Below are positions 43,975-54,500 of a DNA stretch of 64,000 nucleotides, in pieces (position 1 is the first letter of the stretch; each line of letters opens with the position of its first letter). The notes under the pieces were generated by a model that worked only from the letters and a program-made list of their open reading frames with translations, was not told the DNA's origin and did not search any database. Where the stretch lies: positions 32,571 to 96,570 of the forward strand of contig JAEUTH010000028.1 of NCBI GenBank assembly GCA_016788165.1, given 5' to 3'. Made by a program: the position numbers and the translations under genes. The stretch is from Bacteroidia bacterium. Lineage in GTDB: Bacteria > Bacteroidota > Bacteroidia > AKYH767-A > OLB10.

Positions 43975-45648
43975 ATGGCATTAAGCAGGGTTTGGTCTTA
44001 CCTTATTTTATTTTCGATAGTGGTGGCATGCTATCAATATTTTAAGGGCGATAAAAATATTTTTAACGATGTAGTTATCGAACGTAAATTGAAGGATAAT
44101 GAAACCTTTGGTAAAGTTCAATATTCGGTAATTGATAATGCAGCCATAACCGTTAGTGCCAACAAACTCGCAAAAGCCAATTGGCATGTATCTGAAAATG
44201 TAAGTACAAGCGATTTTATTGTTTGTAACAATGCCTATAACAAACATGCCGCCTTGCAATTAAAGTTAGAAACCATACCGATTGTAACAACTACTAACAT
44301 ACAACCTGCTAAATTTGGTAAGTGGGCATTGTTAGATGTGGATAGTGCAAGTGTTGATACAATAATTACACAAGTTGCACTTACAAATATTTATAGTGCC
44401 GATGCAATAATTTGTAATCACAGTAACACAGACTCTATACGTAATGCTTTAATTGCAAAACTTAATCAGCAAAAAATTATTACTGCGCATGAAGTAGCAT
44501 TGTACTTACCAAAAAACATTGACGGCATTTTCGAAACGGCAAAGTTTGCCATAACCGTTGTAATAGGGTTAATAGGCATACTTGCCTTGTTTATGGGTTT
44601 GTTAAACATTGCCGAACAAGCAGGCGGCATACATGTAATCAGCAGGTTTATGAGTCCGTTTTTGCACAAACTGTTTCCAACAATACCGGCAGGCCATGCA
44701 TCATACGGCCACATGGTTATGAACTTTAGCGCCAATATTTTAGGTTTAGATAATGCTGCAACACCTTTTGGTTTAAAGGCCATGCAATCGTTACAGGAAA
44801 TAAATCCGGCAAAAGAAAAAGCAAGCGATGCGCAAATAATGTTCCTGGCATTGCATGCATCGGGACTTACTTTAATTCCGGTTTCAATAATTGCCGTACG
44901 CGCTGCAAACGGATCGCATAACCCCAACGAAGTTTTTATTCCGCTCATACTAAGCACCTTTGTTTGTACCATCACAGCATTAGTTGTTACCTCAATAAAA
45001 CAACGCATCAATTTATTCCAAGCAAAATTGTTTTTGCCATTAGCTGCCATATTTAGTTTGCTTGCCATTTTTGTTTGGTATTTAAAAACATTACCACCAC
45101 ATGCACTTAGTGAGTTTAGCGATGCATTTAGCAATGGTGCAATATTGGCCGTAATAGCATTAATAGTTTTTGGAGGATTGTATAAACGCATTAATTTATT
45201 TGATGCATTTGTTGATGGCGCCAAAGGCGGTTTCGACACTGCAGTGCGCATCATACCTTATATGGTTGGTATGTTGGTAGCTGTTAGCATGTTGCGTACC
45301 AGTGGTGCATTTGATTTAATTATTATACCCATTAAAAATGCTATTGCCGCATCGGGCATGGATACGCAATGGGCCGAGGGTTTGCCTGTTGCACTGTTGC
45401 GGCCTTTTAGTGCCGGTGGTGCGCGTGGCTTTATGATTGATGCAATGCGCACCTATGGTGCCGATTCATTTGTAGGCAAATTAGTTTCTGTTTTGCAAGG
45501 GTCGTCTGAAACAACATTTTATGTTGTTGCACTATACTTCGGTTCGGTATCGGTTAAAGATACGCGCTATGCAATACCGGTTATGTTGCTTGCCGATTTA
45601 GCCGGTGTATTGTTTTCAATTTTTATTTGCTACTACTTATTTGCTTAA
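43975..45648 (+). CDS. SpmA/SpmB-like Gate-domain fusion with an enlarged N-terminal insertion
   Basis: 557 residues. Residues 5-20 are a membrane helix; about 22-185 are a soluble insertion without Cys-rich or enzymatic motifs; about 190-330 are the first Gate domain (FETAKFAITVVIGLIGILAL, GLDNAATPFGLKAMQSLQEI, the SpmA hallmark); about 385-550 are the second (FDAFVDGAKGGFDTAVRIIP, LLRPFSAGGARGFMIDAMRT, VLQGSSETTFYVVALYFGSV, the SpmB hallmark). In Bacillus spmA and spmB are separate and needed for spore core dehydration; this organism is not a spore former, so the role is different. Known Bacteroidota fusions are about 410 residues; the extra length is the insertion. It starts 100 bases after the receptor gene. 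Confidence 0.87.
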   Translation: MALSRVWSYLILFSIVVACYQYFKGDKNIFNDVVIERKLKDNETFGKVQYSVIDNAAITVSANKLAKANWHVSENVSTSDFIVCNNAYNKHAALQLKLETIPIVTTTNIQPAKFGKWALLDVDSASVDTIITQVALTNIYSADAIICNHSNTDSIRNALIAKLNQQKIITAHEVALYLPKNIDGIFETAKFAITVVIGLIGILALFMGLLNIAEQAGGIHVISRFMSPFLHKLFPTIPAGHASYGHMVMNFSANILGLDNAATPFGLKAMQSLQEINPAKEKASDAQIMFLALHASGLTLIPVSIIAVRAANGSHNPNEVFIPLILSTFVCTITALVVTSIKQRINLFQAKLFLPLAAIFSLLAIFVWYLKTLPPHALSEFSDAFSNGAILAVIALIVFGGLYKRINLFDAFVDGAKGGFDTAVRIIPYMVGMLVAVSMLRTSGAFDLIIIPIKNAIAASGMDTQWAEGLPVALLRPFSAGGARGFMIDAMRTYGADSFVGKLVSVLQGSSETTFYVVALYFGSVSVKDTRYAIPVMLLADLAGVLFSIFICYYLFA

Positions 45649-46247
45649 AACTTATTGGCACAAGCACACCAGGGCGAAAAATAAACATGTGCATGGGGCA
45701 CCAGTTTTTTAATGTAACGTTGATCGTCTTCACTAAACAAAATACCGCGCAACTCCAATATACGCAGGTTGCCAAGATTTTTAATTTCATCGGGAATAGT
45801 GTCTAATTCATTATCCCACATTTCTAATACTTCCAATGCTTGTAGGTTTCCTATTTCAACCGGTATGGTTACTATCAGATTGCGATTGAAATTTATATGT
45901 GTTAATCCTTTCAGCGCACCTATATTAGCCGGTATGGCTGTTAATTTATTGTTTGATGCGATTAATACCTGCAAGTTGTTTAGCAGGTAAATGGAATCGG
46001 GTAGTGTAGTTAAATCATTTTTACTGATGTTAAGCACTTGCAAGTTTTTAAACTTGTAAATTTCATTGGGCCATGTTTTTATTTTTTTCTTACTGATGTT
46101 GAGCTTGTAAACCGAGTCGGGTTGTTGCAGCGCATCTGATAAACTGAAATAAGTTTTTTGTATGGATAGGGTTGTACTATCTAACTGCGCCAATATACTT
46201 AGCGGCAATATACTACATACGATAATTAAGCTCCTGCAAAAATTCAT
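45645..46247 (-). CDS. Exported leucine-rich-repeat protein
   Basis: 200 residues with a signal peptide (MNFCRSLIIVCSILPLSILA). From about residue 45 to 175 there are five to six 23-residue leucine-rich repeats, e.g. LNISKNDLTTLPDSIYLLNN, LIASNNKLTAIPANIGALKG, INFNRNLIVTIPVEIGNLQA, LEMWDNELDTIPDEIKNLGN. LRRs bind proteins; the partner is unknown. It ends in ACAN-type sequence without a T9SS tail. Its stop codon overlaps the end of the SpmAB-like gene by four bases, tail to tail. Confidence 0.88.
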   Translation of the reverse strand: MNFCRSLIIVCSILPLSILAQLDSTTLSIQKTYFSLSDALQQPDSVYKLNISKKKIKTWPNEIYKFKNLQVLNISKNDLTTLPDSIYLLNNLQVLIASNNKLTAIPANIGALKGLTHINFNRNLIVTIPVEIGNLQALEVLEMWDNELDTIPDEIKNLGNLRILELRGILFSEDDQRYIKKLVPHAHVYFSPWCACANKF

Positions 46248-46319
46248 GGTACAATAAAAACGAATAATGTATGGTTATATGTTGCAGTTGTTTGAATTTA
46301 GTTGCAAAACCCGAAGTAT

Positions 46320-47117
46320 TTATCTGCCTATTTTCTGATAGCTAACACTTATACCTTTTATCAACGAAGAACTAAAGCCCTGATGTTCCATTTCGTTAAG
46401 GCCGGCAATGGTACAGCCTTTAGGCGTAGTAACTTTATCAATTTCCTGTTCGGGATGATTGCCTGTTTGAATTAATAATTCGGCAGCGCCTTTTACGGTT
46501 TGCGCGGCAATAAGGGTTGCTGTTTGTGCATCAAAACCTATTTCGATACCGCCTTGAATATTGGCTCTTATAAAGCGCAATGCATAGGCAATACCGCAGG
46601 CTCCTAATACCGTTGCTGCATCCATTAAACTTTCCTGAATATATACGGCCTGACCTAACTGACTAAAAAGCGATTCAATATAGGCTTGTTGATTAGCCGA
46701 GGCATTTTCAGCACATAAACACGTCATGCTTTGACCAATAGCTATGGCTGTATTGGGCATGGCGCGTATAATGGGTATGTTACCGGTTATTTTTCGCATT
46801 TGCTCCATTTTATAGCCTGTTACCACCGAGCACAATACATGTGTATTTACATCAATATGCGGAGCTAACAATTGCAACATATCGTCCATTTGATAAGGCT
46901 TAATAGCAAGTATAATAACATGTGCTTGCTTTATGGCCGCTACATTATCTGTTGTAATTGTTACCCCTTTAGCAGCTAAATTTTTTAACGATGCTATATT
47001 TCTTTTGGTTACAGTAAGTTGGGCAGGCTTACAAAAATTTTTCAGTAATAAACCGTTGGCAATGGCATTACCTAAGTTGCCGCCTCCTATTATGGTGATG
47101 TTGTATGTTTCATTCAT
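46320..47117 (-). CDS. proC: Pyrroline-5-carboxylate reductase
   Basis: 265 residues. It makes L-proline from pyrroline-5-carboxylate with NAD(P)H. The Rossmann motif is ITIIGGGNLGNAIANGLLLK (about 8-27); the C-terminal dimer domain carries the family signature near VTTPKGCTIAGLNEMEHQGF (about 228-247). Both match ProC, and the length is normal. The -7 box is only 5 bases from the ATG, so the mRNA may be leaderless. It diverges from the alpha-2-macroglobulin gene. Confidence 0.94.
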   Translation of the reverse strand: MNETYNITIIGGGNLGNAIANGLLLKNFCKPAQLTVTKRNIASLKNLAAKGVTITTDNVAAIKQAHVIILAIKPYQMDDMLQLLAPHIDVNTHVLCSVVTGYKMEQMRKITGNIPIIRAMPNTAIAIGQSMTCLCAENASANQQAYIESLFSQLGQAVYIQESLMDAATVLGACGIAYALRFIRANIQGGIEIGFDAQTATLIAAQTVKGAAELLIQTGNHPEQEIDKVTTPKGCTIAGLNEMEHQGFSSSLIKGISVSYQKIGR

Positions 47118-47121
47118 AGTG

Positions 47122-47129
47122 CAAAGCTA
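47122..47129 (-). promoter_or_regulatory. Bacteroidota -7 box very close to the proC start
   Basis: Minus-strand TAGCTTTG matches TAnnTTTG and ends 5 bases before the ATG of proC. If used, transcription would begin at or next to the A of the start codon. A -33 element is not seen. Confidence 0.4.
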
Positions 47130-47219
47130 ATGTATTGAGTCAGTTTTAAAATGCAGATTATTTTTTGTGGAATTTATCAGTGGCTTGCATCCCATACTAA
47201 AACCATAAAATATTTTAGT

Positions 47220-50200
47220 ATGAAAAATCGCCTTTTGTTACTCGTTTCAGTTGCAGCACTTACTGTATTGGCTTATCAGTTAATTACTGCAAGTACCGTA
47301 TTTACGCAGGTTGTCGAAAATGAATTTATAAAGAATATAAAGCAAAAATTTCAGGCACATTACAGCCATCAACCGCAAGATCGTATTTACGTTCAGTTCG
47401 ATAAAAGTTTGTATGCAGCAGGCGAAACCGTATGGTTTAGTGCGCGCATACGTGATGCACGCTGGCTGGCGCCTTCAACACAAAGCGATATTGTGCATGT
47501 GCAGGTTATTGCGCCTTCGGGCAATATTTTACAACATCAAAAATTACTTATAAAAGATGGCATTACCGCAGGCGATTATGAATTACCCGCTGATGCAAGT
47601 GGTGGTATTTATAAAATCAAAGCATATACGCAATGGCAATTAAACGATACCGATACCGGTGCTTTTGTTTATGATATAATGGTGCAGGATGTAATGCTGC
47701 CACAAGTAAAATGCAAACTTGATTTCGAACGTAAAGCATACACTGCAGGAGATGAAGTTGTGGCATTACTTACCATGAATGGTGTAGCTAATGAACCGCT
47801 GAGCAACATGCCCTTTACCTATCGAATTAAAATTGATGGAAAGCTTAATCAGGAACAACAAGCCACTACAGGCAGTAATGGGAGTATGCATGTGCGCTTT
47901 ACGTTACCTAAAAAATTGGAAACAACGGATGTTAATTTGGAAACGTCAATCATATATCAGGGCAAACCACAAACTATGGTGCGAAGTGTACCGGTGGTGC
48001 TTAATAAAATTTCATTACAGGTTTTTCCCGAAGGTGGCGATATTATTGCCGGCTGCGAAAATGTAATTGCATTTAAGGCTGTTAATGAGTTTAATAAACC
48101 GGCCGATGTATCGGGTATTGTAACCGATGATGCAGGCGTGCAGGTAGCATCGTTTAAAAGTTTGCATCAGGGTATGGGCACATTCGCTTTTTTACCGCAA
48201 GCGCACCATACATATACAGTAACGGTTACACATCCTGCCCAAACAACAGTTGTTTTGCCCGATGCTTTACCACAAGGCTTTGCTTTACATGCCGATGTTA
48301 GTAATAAGCAATATATTAATGTAAATGTTGAAGCTACACAACCCGAAGTTGTTAGTATGGTTGCACAAGTACGGGGCAGCATTTATTATGCTACTGAATG
48401 GACATTACAAGCGGGTAAAAATAATTTGGTAATACCAACTGCAGCTTTCCCCATGGGTGTATGCCAGCTTACGTTATTCGATAGCAAAGAAATTGAAAGA
48501 TGCGAACGGCTGGTATTTGTAGGTTATGATAAAAGGTTAAACGTAGCGATTAGTACAGATAAAGAATATTATGGTCCGCGCGAAAAAGTTACTGCTACCT
48601 TAAAAGTTACTGACGAAAGAGGAATGCCCATGCCTGCACGTTTTGGTATATCTGTAACCAATGATGCGCTGTTGAGCTATGCTGATAACAGACAAGGTTC
48701 CATTTTATCCGCATTATTGCTTCAACCTGATATTAAAGAGAAAATTGCTGAACCCGATTTCTATTTCTCAAATCATGTACTGGCAGCCAAAGCGCTCGAC
48801 TGTGTAATGCTAACATCGGGATGGCGCAGGTTTACATGGCAACAGGTAATGTTACCTCCCATTGCATTAAAATATATGCCCGAGCGCGCTGTATTGGCCG
48901 GTACTGTAATTGATGCAACCACAGGCAAACCTATGGCCCAGGCTGAAGTAAGTTTTAATGCCCAAACTATTTTTACAAACGATGATGGTGTTTTTAAATT
49001 TCAATATTTCGACTTGATAGAAGCCAAAAACTTATCGGTCAAAAAGCCGGGACATGCACAGTATGATGAAATGATTAGCCAATATAACCAGCAAAAAATA
49101 ATTTATATGCATCCACCTATTCAGGAGTTAGGCGCTGCAATGCAGTTGGATAATAGGCGCCATAAAAATGTAGTTTGGATGGCAAAGGCTGCTGAAAAAA
49201 ATGTAGTAGTAAACGATATGAATGATGAGATAATGGATATGGAAGCGCCCATACCGGCCATTGCCGAAATGAATGAGGCAGACCAACCAAAGGGACGGGA
49301 AATTTTAAAACCGGCACAAGCAGGCATGTTTAAACGCGAGCGCATGTTTGCAGCAACAACAGGCGATACCACTACTACCGATAGAAATAACCTTGCATCA
49401 ACTTTATATTGGAACCCCGATTTGGTTGTTGATAAAAGTGGCACCAAACAATTTAGTTTTATAACAAACGATGCACTCACATCTTATAAGATTACTGCCG
49501 AGGGTATTGCCACTAAAGGATTATTAGGCAGTGGTAATAAAATTATTGTAACGCAAAAGTTAGTGGGCTTACAAGCAATGTTGCCATCGCATGTAGTTCA
49601 AAATGATCTGATTCATGTGCCTGTTACAATTAGCAACAGAGCCAACAAAGCTATTGATGGCCAGTTGCAAATTAAAGCACCATTGGGATTTGTTTTGCAA
49701 GAAAAGTTAACCGGTGCCATACACATCGAAGCAAACAGTAGTAAAACCGTTTTTGTAAAATATCATGTTGCATCGTGGCCCGGTACCGATACACTTAAAG
49801 TACAATTTAATGCCGGTAATATTAGCGATGCATGTAAGTTACCTGTGCATACATTGGCACAAGGATATCCGGTTTCATTAGCCTTTAATGGCAATGCAAT
49901 GCATGCAAAGTATCAAGCGCTTATTAATCATGCAGTACCCGGTAGCATTAAAGTTAATGTTACTGCTTTTCCCAGTGTTGTGGCCGATTTGTTAACCGGT
50001 ATAGATGGCATTTTGCGCGAACCCAATGGTTGTTTCGAACAAACATCTATGAGTAGTTATCCAAATATATTGGTGCGCAATTATTTAAAAGCAGCCGGAA
50101 TAAATGATGCCAAATTAGAAGCGCGTGCCAATGATTTAATTGACAGGGGCTATAAAAAACTTATAAGTTTCGAAACACCACAACAAGGTTACGAATGGTT

Positions 50201-51446
50201 TGGCGGTGCCCCCGGCCATGAAGCTTTAACTGCTTACGGATTATTGCAGTTTACCGATATGCAAGCCGTTTACGCACAGGTTGATAATGCAATGATGCAA
50301 CGTACCAAACAGTGGTTGCTAAGTAAACGTGATGGAAACGGGGGTTATATACGCAATGCAAGAGCTTTGGATAGTTTTGGTGCTGCAAGTAAAGAAGTTA
50401 CGGATACTTATATTACGTATGCATTAGCCGAGGCAGGATACAACGATATTGACAAGGAATTAAAACTTGCATATAATGTAGCCATTAAATCTGGTGATGC
50501 ATATTTATTGGGTTTAGCAGCTAATGCACATTTTGCAAACAAAAAAAACAAAGAGGCTGAAACGCTTTTAGAAAAACTTATCACACAGCAGGATGCAAAT
50601 GGAAGCTTTACGGGTAAAACGCATTCCATAACGCGTTCAACACATCAGGCCTTAGCCATTGAAACAACTTCGTTGGCAGTAATGGCTTTATTACGCAGTA
50701 ATAACAACGTAATGTCAATGCAAAATGCTGTTACGTTTTTAATTAAGTCGCGCAACGGATATGGTAATTTTGGCAATTCGCAAAGCACCATTATGGCTTT
50801 AAAAGCATTAACAGCTTATGCACAGTTTGCCAAACAAACCAATGAAAGTGGCCAATTGGTTTGTTATTTAAACAATAAACTTATTGGCAAAAAAGTGTAT
50901 GAAGCCGGTAATAGAAATGCCATTGTACTACCTAATTTAGAAAAACATTGTGCTAACGGTAAAGCACAATTTGAGGTGGCTATCGAAGGTGCAAAACAAG
51001 CAATGCCACATACCTTATCAATTCAATATCATACCCAATTACCCATAAGCAGCGACTCATGCATGGTTGGTTTGAAAGTAGCGTTAAACAACCATGAAAT
51101 AAGGATTGGTGAAACGGTTCGATTAACGGCAACCATCAATAATAAAACCAACAATGGCCTGCCCAGCACCATGGTAACTTTAGGCATACCAAGCGGCTGT
51201 CAGTTGCAAATGTGGCAGTTAAAAGAAATGATGGAAAAAAATCAGTTAGATTACTTTGAAATAAAAGGCAACATGCTACACATCTATTACCGGCAAATGA
51301 AACCTGCAGAAATAAAAACACTGCATTTTGATTTGTTGGCCGAAGTGCCCGGCATTTACGAAGCACCTGCAAGCAGCGCTTATTTGTATTACACCAATGA
51401 GTTTAAAACCTGGCAGCAAATGCCAAAACTCAAAATTAAAATTTAA
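47220..51446 (+). CDS. Alpha-2-macroglobulin-family protein with thioester site
   Basis: 1408 residues from ATG 47220 (MKNRLLLLVSVAALTVLAYQ, a signal peptide or anchor); an upstream frame start at 47151 would add 23 residues. The macroglobulin domains come first (DRIYVQFDKSLYAAGETVWF is MG2), then a bait-like region, an A2M domain (LVVDKSGTKQFSFITNDALT), and the thioester motif in PNGCFEQTSMSSYP (Cys at 50031-50033, Glu, Gln at 50040-50042), here CFEQ compared with the animal CGEQ, and a TED alpha-alpha barrel. It should trap proteases in the periplasm or on the surface. Bacterial copies often sit with pbpC; here none does. There is no lipobox Cys. Confidence 0.9.
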   Translation: MKNRLLLLVSVAALTVLAYQLITASTVFTQVVENEFIKNIKQKFQAHYSHQPQDRIYVQFDKSLYAAGETVWFSARIRDARWLAPSTQSDIVHVQVIAPSGNILQHQKLLIKDGITAGDYELPADASGGIYKIKAYTQWQLNDTDTGAFVYDIMVQDVMLPQVKCKLDFERKAYTAGDEVVALLTMNGVANEPLSNMPFTYRIKIDGKLNQEQQATTGSNGSMHVRFTLPKKLETTDVNLETSIIYQGKPQTMVRSVPVVLNKISLQVFPEGGDIIAGCENVIAFKAVNEFNKPADVSGIVTDDAGVQVASFKSLHQGMGTFAFLPQAHHTYTVTVTHPAQTTVVLPDALPQGFALHADVSNKQYINVNVEATQPEVVSMVAQVRGSIYYATEWTLQAGKNNLVIPTAAFPMGVCQLTLFDSKEIERCERLVFVGYDKRLNVAISTDKEYYGPREKVTATLKVTDERGMPMPARFGISVTNDALLSYADNRQGSILSALLLQPDIKEKIAEPDFYFSNHVLAAKALDCVMLTSGWRRFTWQQVMLPPIALKYMPERAVLAGTVIDATTGKPMAQAEVSFNAQTIFTNDDGVFKFQYFDLIEAKNLSVKKPGHAQYDEMISQYNQQKIIYMHPPIQELGAAMQLDNRRHKNVVWMAKAAEKNVVVNDMNDEIMDMEAPIPAIAEMNEADQPKGREILKPAQAGMFKRERMFAATTGDTTTTDRNNLASTLYWNPDLVVDKSGTKQFSFITNDALTSYKITAEGIATKGLLGSGNKIIVTQKLVGLQAMLPSHVVQNDLIHVPVTISNRANKAIDGQLQIKAPLGFVLQEKLTGAIHIEANSSKTVFVKYHVASWPGTDTLKVQFNAGNISDACKLPVHTLAQGYPVSLAFNGNAMHAKYQALINHAVPGSIKVNVTAFPSVVADLLTGIDGILREPNGCFEQTSMSSYPNILVRNYLKAAGINDAKLEARANDLIDRGYKKLISFETPQQGYEWFGGAPGHEALTAYGLLQFTDMQAVYAQVDNAMMQRTKQWLLSKRDGNGGYIRNARALDSFGAASKEVTDTYITYALAEAGYNDIDKELKLAYNVAIKSGDAYLLGLAANAHFANKKNKEAETLLEKLITQQDANGSFTGKTHSITRSTHQALAIETTSLAVMALLRSNNNVMSMQNAVTFLIKSRNGYGNFGNSQSTIMALKALTAYAQFAKQTNESGQLVCYLNNKLIGKKVYEAGNRNAIVLPNLEKHCANGKAQFEVAIEGAKQAMPHTLSIQYHTQLPISSDSCMVGLKVALNNHEIRIGETVRLTATINNKTNNGLPSTMVTLGIPSGCQLQMWQLKEMMEKNQLDYFEIKGNMLHIYYRQMKPAEIKTLHFDLLAEVPGIYEAPASSAYLYYTNEFKTWQQMPKLKIKI

Positions 51447-51468
51447 ATTATCGACCGATTAATCTACG

Positions 51469-51505
51469 TTAACCGCTGTAAGATGTATAGTGTTGCAGCG
51501 GTTAA
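51469..51505. terminator. Hairpin between convergent genes
   Basis: TTAACCGCTG (51469-51478) pairs perfectly with CAGCGGTTAA (51496-51505). It overlaps the stop codon of the minus-strand gene (51502-51504) and is followed by a TCGTTT run on the plus strand; it may end transcription on both sides. Confidence 0.7.
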
Positions 51506-54500
51506 TCGTTTATTACCTGAAGTTTTTGTGTGGCAATTCCGCTTTTGCTCAAAGCCTGAATAAGGTATATGCCATTAGTTAGTTTATCAATGGGTAGTTG
51601 CATTAAATCACTATCTATTTTTTCTTTTAGCAATAATTTTCCTTGTAAATCGAAAACAAAAATGTCAGCAGGATAATGTTCAACACCAATTGTTATCAGA
51701 TTACCCGAAACCGGATTGGGAAATACCTCAATACCGGTATTTGATTGTATGATTGAACTTACCTGACGTGGCGATAAATAATTGCAGGTTATTTTTGGTT
51801 TGTTGTTGCCGGCCGATTCTTTCGAATTCCAAATAACATAATTGTTTTGTACAAAGTTTCCTTTTAATGTAAACGCTGCTTGTGTGTAACCATCATTAAG
51901 TAATTGTTTAAGGTGATTGCTAACATCAAACGAATAATATTTTCCATTGGCATCGTCAATATAAGCAACGGCTAAAACATTTGAACTAGCTGTAGGTTTG
52001 TTGGCAAAAGTAATTGTGTTCTCAGTCCAGAATGTATTAGCTACCGGTAAACATGATATCTCGGCTGCACTCGATAAATCAACACCCTTTAATTTGCCAA
52101 AAACGTCTAATGAAGCCGATGTAAACTCATTGGTAAATTTCGAAATATCGAACAGCAAATAGGTTTCGCGACACTGATCAGAAATAGATTCTGCATATTT
52201 TGAATACAAACGTGCTGCATCTGTTTGACCTAAACAATTATTTTTAAACGAGCCGCTTCGCGTATAAGCATCAGCAATGGCAATTGTATTTACGGGCCCG
52301 GCCAAACGGTATAAACTGGCAGCAGGAATAATTTGCTTACTAATACCCGGGCCTTGCCAGCTCACACTAAAAACCTGTCCGCCATTTCGTTCAAAGTAAT
52401 CTACAGTTATGGCATGTTTGCCAGCCTTTAATCCAATAGACCCTGAACGTTCCTGCATCGGATGAACTCCGTCATTATCAACCACCAAAATATTGCCGAT
52501 ATACAGCTTACTACCATCATCACTGCTTGTATAAAAAGTGTAAATGCTATCGGTAGGCACATCAATATAACCATTAAACCTGAATCCAAAGTAATCGCTT
52601 AAAGTACGAGGCGAGTAATCAAATATTGAAATAATACCCTCTTTATTTGGCGTCAACGTATTAAAGTCGGGTATAGCAGTCCAGTTACCTGGATAAAATT
52701 TATAGTACAAGCCGTTAACTATATTGGTTGGATTATCAGCAAAACGATACGAAATATTGTAGTTTGCTACCAGGTTGGTATCGTTTACGGGGGTAGTTAT
52801 ACTTTGTGTTGCACCACCGCCATTGCTCCAACTATCAAATACATAACTGATTGAATTTGAAAGCTGAGGTGTATTAGGCGCAATGTTTCTTATTACGCCT
52901 TCAACACTTAGTACCTGGGCAGGAGTTTCGATAGGTACACCATCAATATTTACTTTTAAGCCCGGTGGATTGGTGGTTAGATTGATATAAGATTTGCGAG
53001 GTAAAATATCAACATAAGCTGAATCTATGGCACCGTACGAATCGGTTACAATTAAATACAAACGATAAAAAACATTGTCGGAAACTTCACCGGTATTAGG
53101 CATTTTAAAAGTGCCGGAAGTTTGATTTGGTCCGATATAGGGACCCGGATGCGTATGTACTTCGTGATGAAATTCTAAATACCAGGTATATGCAGAGGCG
53201 GGTAAGTTTCCATCCTGCGTATCGGTGGCTGTTCCGCTAAAACTAATGGTTTCATTACCTGCATAATTGCTGCCTAAGGATGGGGATACAATAGTTGCTA
53301 TAGGTGGTGTATTATTGTTTACGGCTATTTTTACGGTTTGGCTTTGCACATTTCCATAACCGTTAGTTATTATACATTTATAGTTACCGCTATCTGCCAT
53401 TGTAACTGCAGCAACATAATACTCGCTGGAGGTTGCTCCATTAACAGGCAAATTGTTTTTATACCACTGGAATGTAAAAGGCAATGTGCCCGAAACCGAT
53501 ACCTGAATACGGAGTGTTTGATTAATAGAGAGTGTTGTTGCTTGTGGTTGCAAGGTAATTACCGGAGGCGAAGCAACCGGTACATAAGCAATTTTATACA
53601 AGCTATTGGTAATACGTGATAGGTAATAAATGCAACCATCGTTACCTAATGTTAGCGCAACAGGGTTTTCGGCAATACTCGTTGCAAAAGTTTGACGTAT
53701 AGGGGTACTGTTATAAAAGTCAATGTACTGAATCCAAGATGAGCAGTAATCAATAAAAAAATATTTTCCCTGATAAGTTGGCGGATAGTTACTAGACGTA
53801 GGGTTGTAAAAAATACCACCGGTTATTGCACAGCCCGAACTATCGTTGCTGCCATGATTATAGGCATAAACCGGATTGGTATAGCTGGTTTGACCGTAAA
53901 CAAATCCTTCGGCATTGGGCCATCCGAAATTGCGGTTAGACAGAGTAGCTTCGTTAATCTCCTCATAGTTAGATAATCCTACATCATTAATAAATATGCG
54001 ACCGGTGCCTTTTTGTATATCGAATGAAAATGGATTGCGTAATCCGGTTGCCCATATTCGCTTTTTTTGACCTGTACCTGTTGTATATGGGTTGTTTGTT
54101 GGAATTGAACCATCTGCATTAATTCGCAATAATTTACCGTGGTATGTATTTAAATTTTGTGCATTAGCCGAATTGTAATTATCGCCAACCGACACATATA
54201 GTTTCCCATCTAAACCAAATTTAATGGTACCTCCATTATGATTGGTGGCGGTACTTAACGGGTCTAAATCAAGTATTACCAACTCTGAGCCTGTAACGGC
54301 AACATCGCCATTTGCTGTAAAACGACTAATACGGTTACGCGCGCCCGATGCTAATGTGTAATACACATACACGTAATTATTTGTTTCAAAATTTGGGTCT
54401 AAGGCAATGCCTAAAAGGCCACGTTCGCCCGATGGAGTAGTATTTATGGATACAAAAGGTGTTGCATTAAGAGCGCCATTTTTAAAAATTAAAATCTGTC

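Noticed and set aside
44466..45254. Minus-strand 262-codon frame inside the SpmAB-like gene
   Set aside because: It is antisense to a conserved family and its translation looks like a shadow, with no known domain.
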